Positions 11,805 through 22,061 of a stretch of DNA of 64,000 nt are shown here, in pieces. Under the pieces are notes generated by a model, which saw only the letters and a program-made list of their open reading frames with translations, did no database searches and was not told the origin of the DNA. The stretch is from Drosophila miranda (taxonomy: Eukaryota; Arthropoda; Insecta; Diptera; Drosophilidae): positions 5,952,001-6,016,000 of the forward strand of contig NC_046677.1 of assembly GCF_003369915.1 (NCBI RefSeq). The letters run 5' to 3'. A program made the position numbers and the translations under genes. How positions within the stretch are numbered: position 1 is the stretch's first letter; each line of letters starts with the position of its first letter.

Positions 11805-12150
11805 TTATAAACCGAAATCTGAACGACCGCATGAATTGGTAACAGCTGATTGGTCGCAACAGCTCACAACACTATCAACTATCGGGTACATAGTGATGGA
11901 AGATGAGCCATCGGCGATACTGTGACTTCCATAAGATAGTAGGTTTAATAATTTCTTTCTTTATATATTTGAGTAATTGCATAAAATTAAATTTAGTTAG
12001 CACTTTCCTATATTTTTTTACTTAATAGAAATTTTTCGAGCATTCCCAACTTCAATCAATACCTGTGAATCCTTCTTAGTCACCCCTTCCCAAAATGCGA
12101 CCCAAAATCATCGATAAAAAAGATTTCCAAACTAGGAACTAAGTGAAATT
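11805..12150. promoter_or_regulatory. Divergent promoter THG1 / RNMT
   Basis: 346 bases between divergent start codons. ATCGAT lies at 12110-12115 on the RNMT side. An ACTATC...CGGGTA...GCGATACTGTGAC block lies near 11870-11925 on the THG1 side. The motif assignment is tentative. Confidence 0.4.
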
Positions 12151-13434
12151 ATGAGCATCAACTACGAACAAAATGTCGCCGATGAAAAATTTGCCAAGGC
12201 ACACAAAAGCGTCAGCCTCTCCGACGACGAGGAGAGCGAAAGCAATGCAGAATCTGCGACGACAACGGCCCCAATAAATACAGGCCACGATGCGGCAGGC
12301 GGGGATGATGAAGAAGCCCAGGAGGGCGCCGCAAACACCCACGTTGTGGCCAATCATTACAACGAGCTGAAGGAGGGTGGACGGAGGGATCGACAGAAAT
12401 CCAAGATATTCTTCATGCGGAACTTCAACAATTGGATCAAGAGCCAGCTGATCAATGAGTACATGGCTCTGATTAAGGAATCCAAGCGGGTTGGCGATGC
12501 CCTGCGAGTGCTCGACATGTGTTGCGGCAAGGGCGGCGACCTGTTGAAGTGGGAAAAGGCCGCCATCACGCATATCATTTGTACGGACATTGCTGAGGTA
12601 TCGGTGGAGCAGTGCCAGCGGCGGTACCAGGATATATTGGAGCGTGCTGAGAAATCCAAGTACGCTAACAAATTTACAGCTGAATTCTTTGCCTGCGATT
12701 CAACGCTGGTGCGTCTTCGCGAGCGGTATAAGGATGTCACCCTGCAGCTAAATCTAGTTTCCTGCCAGTTTGCATTTCACTATTGCTTCGAGTCCCTGGG
12801 CCAGGCCGATTGCATGATGCGCAATGCAGCCGAATGCCTGGAGCCGGGCGGTTATTTTATAGCCACTATGCCGGATGCCTATGAAATAATGCGAAGAAAG
12901 CGGGAAGCTGGCCCAGATGCTCAAAGTTTTGGCAATGATGTGTACAACATTAAATTTGATTGTGAGACGGATCCTCTGCCACTATTCGGTGCGAAATATC
13001 AGTTTCATTTGGAGGGCGTTGTGGATTGTCCCGAATTTCTAGTCCATTTCCCCACTCTGGTCAAGCTTGGCCGAAAGTATGGCCTAAAATTGGTCAGAAA
13101 GACCACATTTGCGGACTACTACAAGGAAGTTTTGCCCCAGGGTCGAAATCTATTGCAACGAATGTCGGGATTGGAGTCTATCCAGCCGCAGCGTTGTGCC
13201 AATGATGAACAATTTTCCCATGCCCAGGAATTTCAGGCATCCCAGCGGGGCAGGCCGATGGGTACACTCTCGAAATCCGAGTGGGAAGCAACAAGTGAGT
13301 GGCCATCAAATATTTATTGAAAGTAACCCTGTACCTCTTGTTCTCTTCTAGCTCTATATCTGGTCTGTGCCTTCAAGAAATACAAAAATACTTGGGATGC
13401 CAATGGCAAACCCGTATTTGAGTTTGACGACTGA
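12151..13434 (+). CDS. RNMT: mRNA cap (guanine-N7) methyltransferase
   Basis: Transfers methyl from SAM to N7 of the cap guanosine in the nucleus. Exons 12151-13294 and 13352-13434 give 408 aa. The intron (GTGAGT...TTCTAG) joins EAT-TLYLVCAFKKYKNTW. Residues 1-65 are acidic and disordered. The catalytic domain begins with the conserved NHYNEL, IFFMRNFNNWIKSQLI. The SAM-binding motif VLDMCCGKGGDLLKW lies at about 120-134. CQFAFHYCFES (substrate pocket) and PGGYFIATMPDA follow, as does FGAKYQFHLEGVVDCPEFLVHFP. The C-terminal block ends VFEFDD. The D. melanogaster counterpart by position is l(2)35Bd. Weak AT-rich 3' UTR follows. Confidence 0.95.
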
Positions 13435-14225
13435 ATAGCAACATCAATATCGTATTGTCCAATCCTCTAAACATTATAGTACTCGATCGCATGAACAGAA
13501 ATTAGTTTTAACCTTAAACCGCATGCTAAGAAATATATTTTTAAAGAATAATGGCAGAGAAGTGTAAAAGGTATCTTTCGTAGGAGTTTTCAGGAAATTT
13601 TTATGTATACTGTTTTTATTAAAAATTATCATCCATAGATTCAATTGTAAAAAAAAAATAAATTGTAAATTCAGTTCAATTGTTTAAATCAATTTCGAAT
13701 TACATATAAATATTATCAAGTATAAAATTATAGATTTTTTTATTTATTCAATTAAAGTGTAAAGATAATGCCTTTTATAAATTATAAATACCCAATAAAA
13801 AATGTTTTATTATACAAATATTTTACTGCAAAATAATTTAAATGATTTCTCGGATTTTCTTGGCTAAAAGGAATAAATCTCCTTATAATCTGATAGTGGG
13901 TACCATTTGAAATAAAAGGAATTGATGCTACTCTTATGAATGTTTAATGTGATCTGACAGCTTTGGTTCAGAATAATAAATAAACAAATAATAAATGTAT
14001 AAATAAAATTTTAAAGTTTCAGGGAATATTCCATTAGCTATGGAAATGTTTTATAGGAGTTTCACTTGAAATTTTTTCCTTTAGCAAAGCTTTTTCCAAG
14101 AGAATTATCTCTTTCGATTTTTCTATTATTAGCATCTCTAAATTACAGACTCTGATTACATTTCGAGTTCAATGAATTTGCGTTGTCCACAGGCTTGTGC
14201 TAAATTCTGCGATAAGCCACGCAGC
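13435..14225. other. AT-rich intergenic spacer
   Basis: RNMT 3' flank followed by AT-rich DNA. Several AATAAA and ATTAAA words occur, but nothing coding is seen. The last 50 bases form the promoter of the secreted gene that starts at 14284. Confidence 0.5.
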
Positions 14226-14234
14226 CATAAAAAG
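14226..14234 (+). promoter_or_regulatory. TATA-like box of secreted-family copy A
   Basis: CATAAAAAG followed by CGCAGCA lies 58 bases before the ATG. The same TATAAAAAGCGCAGCA block sits at 21348 before copy C, at exactly the same distance from its ATG. The conservation between paralogues supports it as the core promoter. Confidence 0.6.
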
Positions 14235-14283
14235 CGCAGCAGATGCTCCGGAAGCTTCAGTCTGATTTTAAATACTGCACAAG

Positions 14284-14868
14284 ATGCACTACTCTCTGAT
14301 ATTTGCTGTGACTATACCTGTGCTGGTGAGCTACACCAGTAGCTTTAGTATTCCACACCCCTTCGAAAGTCTGTGCGAATTTCTGAAATATGTTGAGAAA
14401 GATCAACACGAAGCTCTCGAGTCCCTAACACAAAAGGCAGCAGTTCTTGGCCGGGCGGCCATTGAAATCTTGCCAAAAAATTCAAGTTTCGAGGAGTATA
14501 TAAAGCGAGATCTCGACTCGGTCAACAACACTCAAGGATTCGATCAGATGATTGATTTTTTGAACAGGTTCGAAAGCTCCTACAACCGATACATATTTGG
14601 CAACTTGAGTCTCGAAAGCCAGCGCACTTTCCGGCTAATGTACAACAATTGGGATTCCGAAAGTAGCAACATAATCGAAAATTCCAATAGCAATATTAGG
14701 GAACGCTTCGATGAAATGAGGAATAAACCATCGGAAAATTGGATCATTGTACAGCAGGAGTATTCGAGCGCAAGCAATTTCTACATGTATCGACATGATT
14801 ACGATGGTCACGCATTTTTTGATCGCTATCTTAATTCAGCAAAATCGAAGTACCATTGTGATGAATAA
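14284..14868 (+). CDS. Secreted protein of unknown family, copy A
   Basis: 194 aa, single exon. An N-terminal hydrophobic stretch (MHYSLIFAVTIPVLVSYTSS) is a clear signal peptide, so secretion is inferred. The mature part is mostly helical and hydrophilic. It shares an alignable core with copy C at 21406: LTQKAAVLGRAAIEILPKNS, FEEYIKRDL, DFLNRFESSYNRYI and FRLMYNNWDSES. Both end in a FDRYLNSAKSKYHC-like tail. No catalytic motif is visible and I do not recognise the family. Copy C has an intron right after the VL of the signal peptide. Copy A lacks it, but its first intronic bases (GTGAGC) survive as codons for Val-Ser. Short size, secretion and tandem copies fit reproductive or immune secreted proteins, but that is only inference. 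Confidence 0.75.
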   Translation: MHYSLIFAVTIPVLVSYTSSFSIPHPFESLCEFLKYVEKDQHEALESLTQKAAVLGRAAIEILPKNSSFEEYIKRDLDSVNNTQGFDQMIDFLNRFESSYNRYIFGNLSLESQRTFRLMYNNWDSESSNIIENSNSNIRERFDEMRNKPSENWIIVQQEYSSASNFYMYRHDYDGHAFFDRYLNSAKSKYHCDE

Positions 14869-14869
14869 A
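14864..14869 (+). terminator. Poly(A) signal overlapping the stop codon
   Basis: AATAAA contains the TAA stop (14866-14868) of copy A. It is the nearest canonical signal, so the 3' UTR is probably very short. Confidence 0.5.
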
Positions 14870-17095
14870 GTTTTAACTTGGAAATAATTTTGAAAATAAA
14901 TTACATATTTTAAGCTAGGATATATCATGAAATAAATAAATAAATAAAAATGCAATTTTGCCAACGCATCAAAAATAACCCTAACCGTACATGAGAGACC
15001 AAAAAGCTGTTTCAATTCTATTTCCACCTATGCTTCGTCCCTGACCGCTGCCCGATACCTACCCGGCTTCGTCTGTTCAGCTAAGTCGGTCCCAGAATCG
15101 TTTGGACTAGGTCTAATCTATCCTAGGTATTTTTCGTTTCCACTGGATGCTATAATATTTTATTGACGAAGGCAGCGATAGATGGGAACTTCAATGGAAA
15201 TATTTAAATCCAAACTCTTTACCATTAATATTCCGACCATTTGAAATGTTCTGCAGAAACCATAGTACGGCTGAGACAAGCTGCAACAGTCTTTTGATTT
15301 CTGAATTAGATTCAAACCTACGAATTCCTAGCCGAAGGACCATTAAGCATTAGACAACCCTCGCTCGAGTCGTGTATCGCTATTGCTTTGCAAAGCTCTG
15401 ATAACGAAGCTTTTGTCGGCTGAAACGAGTTCGAAACTGGAAGGCTGGAATGCACAGAAAGCTTCGAAAAGGGAGCAAAGAGCAGAGCAGCAACAGCAGC
15501 AGCAGCAGCAGCAGCTCTCTTTCGCATGGCCATTGAGAGCGCACAGCTGTTGCTTTCACAGCGACGGCGCCTTTGAAGGACATCGGGCAAAGGTTAGTCC
15601 TGACGTTTACGTTGCCGGGTCGTGCCTGAGACCGAGACCTGGCCTGGTCTCTTAGCCTAGCCTTCTTGGTGTGGCCCCAAAGCGAGCGAGCAGGCGGCAG
15701 GCGGCAGGCGGCAGGCGTCCGAGTCATAACCGTGTCGTGCCAGGCATTCAATGCATCAATGAATTATTATAGCTCAAGTGTAAATAAATATTTGATAACG
15801 AAACAAAGCTATGGGGTGTGGGGGTTGCCATGGGGTTAGGAGAAACTCAGGTACTCAGGTGCGTGGAACGGGTCTGGGTATAAATTACGCCATTGATTGG
15901 TTTCGAGCCAACTGCACAAAACTTTATATTGGGGCAATCAGTTATGGTGTAGCTCTGCTCTCCTCTCCCCTTCATTGTATATGAGGTACGGTAGTGCCCC
16001 CCTCTCACTCTCTCTTTTTCTGTGTATCTGGTGTGTCTGTCTACCTCTCTCTCTCTCTCCTTCTGTCTCTCTCTCGCCATGGCTCCTTGGGCTCTTCTTT
16101 CGTTTGTGGATGATGGCCGGCCATTTCTCCAAGTTCTTGTCAGATAATTTCATTATTTAAAGTTTTGCTCATAAAAATAAACTTTGGGTGTAAAGTTTAA
16201 ATTTGTTTTGCACATACTGAGGCGTACACAGTGTGTACAGCCATACCGACCAGAGCTCTGGTACTGGCACTGCTGCTGGTGCTGGTACTGGTAGAACAAA
16301 TTGTTTACAACAAGAGCCAGGCACGTGTAGTATACATACATACTTATATATATATATATGTATATGTATGTATGGGTATTTTGTGTGTGTTTGCTGTGGG
16401 TATATGGGTGGATGGGTCCGCTTTGTTTAAAGTAGAGCGTGCGTATTTATAAGGCAAACAACAGAGGAACCCAGCCAGAGCCCCAGCCAGAACCCAGAGC
16501 CCAGTAGCCAGTACCGAGAGACCAGAGCATAGCATACAGAACCCAGAGCCATGGCTAACAGAGAGCTGTTTACGTTTGCACACACGGCTTGCCCTGTACG
16601 GTACCCCCTTTGTCCCACCCATTACATCCTCTCGCTGGCATTCTCTTGGCCAGGGCATGGTCCTCTCCGCCATGTCCTTCGCCACGACTCGCTTTGCACT
16701 GATTGGCCCTAATGAATCTTTTTGTTACCTTCTCCATGCGGCCGCCTGCGCATTGTACCATGCGGTCTATGTAAATTAGTTCACTTTTAACCCAAATCCC
16801 CGACAAGGGGCTGAATCTGATGACACCCGCAGCCACCCCACCCACTTCGCCATGGAAGAAATTAAAATTTTAAATATTCATGCTGCTTTTCTCTTTTGTG
16901 TAACTTTTGATATAACTTGTCACTTATTAATCCCAAAGATTCGGTATGAAAAAATAATTAGTATAACAATTTGAAGCTGAACAAACGGTTCAAGAATTGC
17001 AACAAGCTTCTGGTCGGATTTTTTTATTTTGTGGGATACAACGTACTTCAGGTACTCTATAAAATATTCTTGAAAGACGTCTTGTCAGTGCAATC
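14870..17095. other. Intergenic DNA with simple repeats
   Basis: No gene recognised. It contains a CAG run near 15488-15515, CT-rich tracts at 15955-16080, a TA/GT microsatellite at 16335-16395, and a GCCAG/CCCAGAG-rich imperfect repeat at 16466-16555. The longer open frames here are composed of these repeats. Confidence 0.5.
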
Positions 17096-17878
17096 AAGCA
17101 GTCGGAAAATTCTGTACAATTTTCGATCAGAGGAACATAGACATGCTTCACATACAGCATCATTATCAGAATGTCCATGAACTGCATCATTCAGATGATG
17201 TTTCCTAGTGTTTCCTCTTGTCTGTTAATCAGAACTGATCTCTGAATCGATCCCATACTGTGCTACATTCTCGTAATCGGTTCTTGGTACCCATTGCTTG
17301 CATTACTCGCTTATCTTTGCTGTGACTTTAGCTGTGCTGGTGGGTAGAATGAGATCCTAATTGAAACTCTTTAGTTCCAGACCTTGGCCAGTGCCGTTCC
17401 TGCGGACTGACAAACCGATGGTCTGTAGATTCCTGGAAGATCTTGAGGCGATTCTCAAGATAATGCTAGAGACCCTAAAGCGTGGGTATCTTCATTTGGC
17501 CGGTCGGCCATTCAACTGCTGCCAAACAATTCTGGTTTTGAGAAATGTTTGGAGAATGAGCTCTTCTTTAGCCTGCCTCAAGCAGACGCGAAACAAATTG
17601 CCTTTCTGAAAAAGTTCAAAAGCGCCTACAAGCGACAGATACTCTGTAATTCGAATTACCAAGACCAGCTCGAGATCCGAGAAATGTACAACAACTGAAA
17701 GTCTGAAAGTAACGAAATAATCAGAGATTTCGATCTCACGCTCGTCGATGAAACCCATGATCTTTTTAAAAGATTGTCGTGGGCAACCCACCCTATTCAG
17801 CAGTATTTGTCAGTTTTGAATGTATGAATTTTGACAAATCCAAGTACGAATGCACATATACCCTCTACATTCTTTAAG
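17096..17878 (+). pseudogene. Secreted-family copy B, disabled
   Basis: Homologous to copy C from about 200 bases upstream through the end of the coding region. The signal-peptide exon begins at 17298, where the expected ATG is TTG. The text then reads as H-Y-S-L-I-F-A-V-T-L-A-V-L up to a GTGGGT donor at 17340. After a TTCCAG acceptor (17375-17380) the frame meets TGA at 17408. Frame shifts follow, and the conserved MYNNW tryptophan is a TGA near 17696-17698. The promoter segment carrying the TATA box in copy C is deleted between GGTAC and the start region. Several independent lesions mark it as a pseudogene. Confidence 0.8.
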
Positions 17879-20130
17879 CCTATTTTATGGAATATTTCGT
17901 ACTACAGAAAAAACATATTAGTTACGATTTTTAATGGAGTATCACTTTTAAATAAATAAATTTAGAACATTACGATTTCTTGCAGTATCTGTCTATTAAA
18001 CGCTTTAACTTTCGAACCAATTTTTGATTGAGTGAAATGGAAACAGGATCCCCCAATAAACTTCCATCTGTATGTATATGTGCCACAACTAATTTGTTCA
18101 ACTTTTATTGCTTTCCAATTTGTTGAAAATCTTTAAATAAAAGAACCAGCAAATCCCCTCACCAGCACAGCGCACAAGGGTTAAATTCTGTAGCACAATG
18201 CCAAAGCCAGAGTCCATGTCCCAGCAGCCTGGCTGCCCGCCTGCCTGCCTGCCTGCCCGTGTGTTGAGTAATGTGCATACGTGACTGCAATGTGTACGTG
18301 TGTCAGTGTGTTGGTGTGGCCGTGCCCACTGACAAAACGCAGGCAGGTAGGAAATGTGTGGTGGTGTGGTGTGGTGGTGGTGGCCTCACAGTACGTATAC
18401 GCAGTGTGTACAAACAAAATACATGCCGCAATGTTTATTTTGTAAGCCTCCCGTCGAGGCAAGCGAGCGAATAAGTGTCTATCCATCTCGCTTTCGCACA
18501 CTCTTTCTATCTCTTTCCGGACTGGTCGTTCGCTCTCTTTCTAGCCTGTTCTTTCGCTATCTTGCCGTCTCTGTCTGTGTGTTCTCTATAGATCATAAAA
18601 TGCACATGTTGTATGGCTGTGCGGCTTGTGTTTATTCAACCGCATGAAACAATGTGGAAAACGCATGCCAGGCATACGATGTTCCTGCTGCCGAGAGTAT
18701 CTGTGTGTGTGTGTATGCGTTACGCTATGCTAAACTTTTTACAAGGATTGCCCCAAGCACCGCGCGAATGGACCTAGGGGTTGGCTTGGTTAACGCAACA
18801 ATTTAACAAAAAACCAAAAAAGATCCAAAAAAGAACGTTAAAGAAATGGGGAAACAAAAATTCTACAAAAAGAATAACAAAAACAAGAAAAAAAGGCAAA
18901 AAACTTTTGGCGGGTGTGGAGGACAAAGCTTTTAATACCCTGGCAGATCCATCATTTCTTTCATTCGATTTTTGTACAAAGTTTACAAAGCTATTAGGAA
19001 AGACATTAAAGAACTGCTTTTTATGTTGTTGGTCTTCGGAAGAGTGTGGGTTTTTATGGATCGATATAGTGTGTTCTTATAGCTGACAATTTTGAATGGA
19101 AAATGCATAAGAGCTCTCATTTAACTAAAACTTTTTGATTTGGGAAAATCCACATAAGTTTTCTTATAAAGAATATTTTTCTTTTGAATATTTACGATAT
19201 AATAATAGATTCTATGAAATGTTCTTCGGTTCATATATATAAGAACATGGAAAACTGTATTGTAAAGAAGAACTTATTTAGTTTGTCGTTTAATCCAATA
19301 AAAAACTATGTGATATTCCGTATTTTATATGATACGTTCTTTAAATTGAAGCTTTTTTATAAAGTTTTAGCGAACTAGTTTAAAAATTGAGGGACTATGA
19401 CTGCAGTCACTGAAAAATAGAGAATGTTTCCCTCTCCCCAAAATCATGAAACCCTCCAGAGAGAGGGAGAGAGAGGGTGCACGAATTCTACACGTATTTG
19501 TGCATATATGCCCAAGGACCCAGCACTACCGCACCGCACACACACCATTCAAAGAGGATGGAAAATGATGAGCTGCAGCTCATCGCCTGGTAATCTTTTG
19601 TGGTTCCTCTTTGGACAGGGAAAGCAACTTGAACTCTGCTCTGTGCCTGTGCCTGTGCCTCTGCCTCAATGCATGAGTGATTCACCCACCATTTAAGGTT
19701 GCGGTTCTTGGTTGGTTCTTGGGTTTTTGGGTGCAGCGGTTTTCGGTCTGGGCCACCCCTTGGAATTGCTGTCAAGAGGAATGGGAAATCCCACCCACCC
19801 AGCTTGAGGTCGAATGTGTGCTGATTGCAATCTTTTATGACTGGCGGTGGAATTGAGGTAAGTCTTAGCTTGGATTTGAACTCATTTGATTGGAGTGCCT
19901 TGGGCACAATTATTTCAAGTACCCGAATTGTTCTTTTGGGTATAACAAAATAAAGTTGCAAGCCGCAAAACCAATATTAGTTGTGGCTTAAACTAAATCT
20001 TATCAAAGTTTAAAATGATTTTAGGAGCTCTCGTGGGTTTTGTAGTTGTGCAACTGGCATTCTTGGTCATCTTCGTTTTGTGTTTTCCTGTAGTCCAATC
20101 GTAACGCATTCAGCTGCGATATTCTCTAGA
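17879..20130. other. Intergenic DNA
   Basis: No gene recognised. It includes GCCTG repeats near 18225-18260, CT-rich pulses at 18480-18560, a GT run near 18700, and GAGAGG repeats near 19460. Open frames such as that at 18781-19086 are AAA-rich low-complexity sequence. Confidence 0.5.
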
Positions 20131-20560
20131 ATTTGCGCTGACTGGACTAGCATTTTGCTGGACTTCTTTATCAGCATCTCCACGAACTACATTATTGCGC
20201 TGACATTTCCTTGTGCTTTATTTTGTCTGCTAATCAGAATCATCACCGTACTGCATTCTGCATTCTCGTAATCAGTTCTTGGTTGCCGTTCTTGGGAAAA
20301 TTCAGCGATAATGTGAGGCGTTTCAAGCGACGCAACTGGCTGGTTTTTCTTACGAGAAATCTGATTTCGAGAGATGTATAAGAGGGCGATCTCGAACTTG
20401 ACTCTTCTCAAACAGACAAAGAGATGATTAATTTTTTAATCAAGTTCTAGGGCGCCCACGAGTGACATATGTATACCCTCTAATCGGAAGTACTAAGACC
20501 ATCCAGCCTTTTGATTAATTCATAAGACGTTCTATGTCTTTTTGTTAGAGCCTAAAGACG
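20130..20560 (+). pseudogene. Secreted-family copy D, truncated
   Basis: The first half (about 20165-20320) matches the upstream region of copies B and C (ATCAGCATCTCCA, CATTCTCGTAATC, GTTCTTGG, CTTGGGAAAATT). It then jumps directly into the middle of the coding region: TTTCGAGAGATGTATAAG at about 20367-20384, corresponding to FEKCM of copy C. TATA box, signal exon and intron are missing, and stops occur (for example TAG in the FLNKF region near 20449). Confidence 0.7.
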
Positions 20561-21078
20561 ACGTGAGTCTCACTAATTTTTATTGGGGCTGTGTTAATAG
20601 TATTAAATATTCAGCAAACCTTCAATATCCATTTGAATCGAAAGGGAGGAGAGACCAATAGATCTAATAATAACAAAGGTTCCATAAACGGAAAGAACCT
20701 ATGATAGAGCATAAGGAATAATATATCCCTCTATTGTGTAAAAAAAAAGATTTGTGTCGTCGTCGCTCATATCGGAGCGAGTGCGCAGGTTGCTTGCCCC
20801 GTAGAGGTATATACATGTATGTAGATATAAATTTCCCTGGTTTAAAAATATAAACAAATTATAAAAAAAAAAAACATTTTATATGTGTTCTAATTGAATA
20901 TTCGTTAATCCCGAAATTCCCGAAATATGGTCTAAATTATGTTGTAATCATCGGGGCAACAATCTTTAAGAAGATCTATGAGAGATCTATGTATATTAAC
21001 CTTTATAGAGATAATTACCGTCACTTGCCTGCCGTCTGCATGAAATTTGCAAGTCTATAATAATATATTTCAACTAAA

Positions 21079-21300
21079 TATCCAGCCGGAAAGTTCTGTA
21101 TAATTTCCGATGACTGGGAAAACAGTTTGCAAGAAAAGAGCTGATGGAGGCTGCTTCGCCTACAGCGTCATTACCAGCATCTCCATTAAGAGCGTCATTC
21201 CGATGATGTTTCCTCGTGTTTCCTCTTGTCTGTTCATAAGAACTGATCTCTGAATCAATCCCATACTGAGCTACATTCTCGTAATCGGTTCTTGGTACTC
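21079..21300 (+). repeat. Family-wide upstream repeat (copies B, C, D)
   Basis: This 5' flank of copy C recurs before copies B (from 17096) and D (from about 20165). Shared blocks include GTTTCCTCTTGTCTGTT, AACTGATCTCTGAATC and CATTCTCGTAATCGGTTC. The duplicated unit therefore carried more than 300 bases of upstream DNA. Confidence 0.65.
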
Positions 21301-21347
21301 TTCCTTGGGAAAATTTTTCGATTACGTCAAGGCACGCACCGATCTAC

Positions 21348-21356
21348 TATAAAAAG
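21348..21356 (+). promoter_or_regulatory. TATA box of secreted-family copy C
   Basis: TATAAAAAG followed by CGCAGCA lies 58 bases before the ATG. The block is shared with copy A. Confidence 0.65.
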
Positions 21357-21405
21357 CGCAGCAAATCTTCAGTGAAGTATAGTTTGCTGTTAAACACTGA
21401 ACAAG

Positions 21406-22061
21406 ATGCATTGCTCGCTGATCTTTGCTGTGACTATAGCTGTGCTGGTGAGTAGAAAAACATCCCTAACATAATGGGATATTAATTAAAACTCTTCGGT
21501 TTCCAGGGCTTTGCCAGTGCCACTCTAACGACAAAAGACAAGGAAATGATGTGTGAACACCTGGAAGGTATTGAGATGAAACGGCACATGATGCTTGAGT
21601 CCCTATCGAGAAAGGCAGCAGCTCTTGGGAGGGCTGCCATTGAAATCCTGCCATTAAATTCAAATTTCGAGAAATGTATGGAACAAGATATCTTGTTTTC
21701 ACACCTCACTCAATCAGACGAATCGGCCATTGCATTTTTGAACAAGTTCAAGTGTGCCTACAAGCGAAAAATACTCTGCAATTGGAATTACCAAGACCAG
21801 CCCGAGTTCCGAGAAATGTACAATAATTGGCGGTCCGAAAGTAACGAAATAATTAAAAAATTCGATAGGGAGCTGGTCGAAACAAATCAAGATCTGCTAG
21901 GGAGAAGGTCGTGGTCAACGCTACCTAATCGGAATGAGTTTATAAACTCAGTCAATTCCTACTTGAAGCGGTATATAAAGAATACTCACAGTTTGTTTAA
22001 TCATTTTCTTAATTCTTCCAAATCCAAGTACGAGTGCACGTATAAGATAGGTTATCTTTAA
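21406..22061 (+). CDS. Secreted protein of unknown family, copy C
   Basis: Two exons: 21406-21447 (MHCSLIFAVTIAVL) and 21507-22061 (GFASATLTTKDKEMMCEH...). They are joined by a 59-base intron (GTGAGT...TTCCAG) and encode 198 aa. Signal peptide of about 19 residues ends near FASA. The mature part has the same core as copy A (LSRKAAALGRAAIEILPLNS, FLNKFKCAYKRKI, FREMYNNWRSES) but more cysteines: MMC, EKC, FKC, ILC and a terminal YEC. The tail is YLKRYIKNTHSLFNHFLNSSKSKYEC. No known domain is recognised. Intact frame, canonical splice sites and TATA box argue that it is expressed. Confidence 0.8.

Noticed and set aside
16231-16452. Open frame beginning MCTAIPTRALVLALLLVLVLV, resembling a signal peptide
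   Set aside because: It arises from a CTGGTACTGGTG-type simple repeat followed by a TA/TG microsatellite.
18781-19086. 101-codon lysine-rich ORF
   Set aside because: A-rich low-complexity start, no splice or promoter context, and no recognisable domain.
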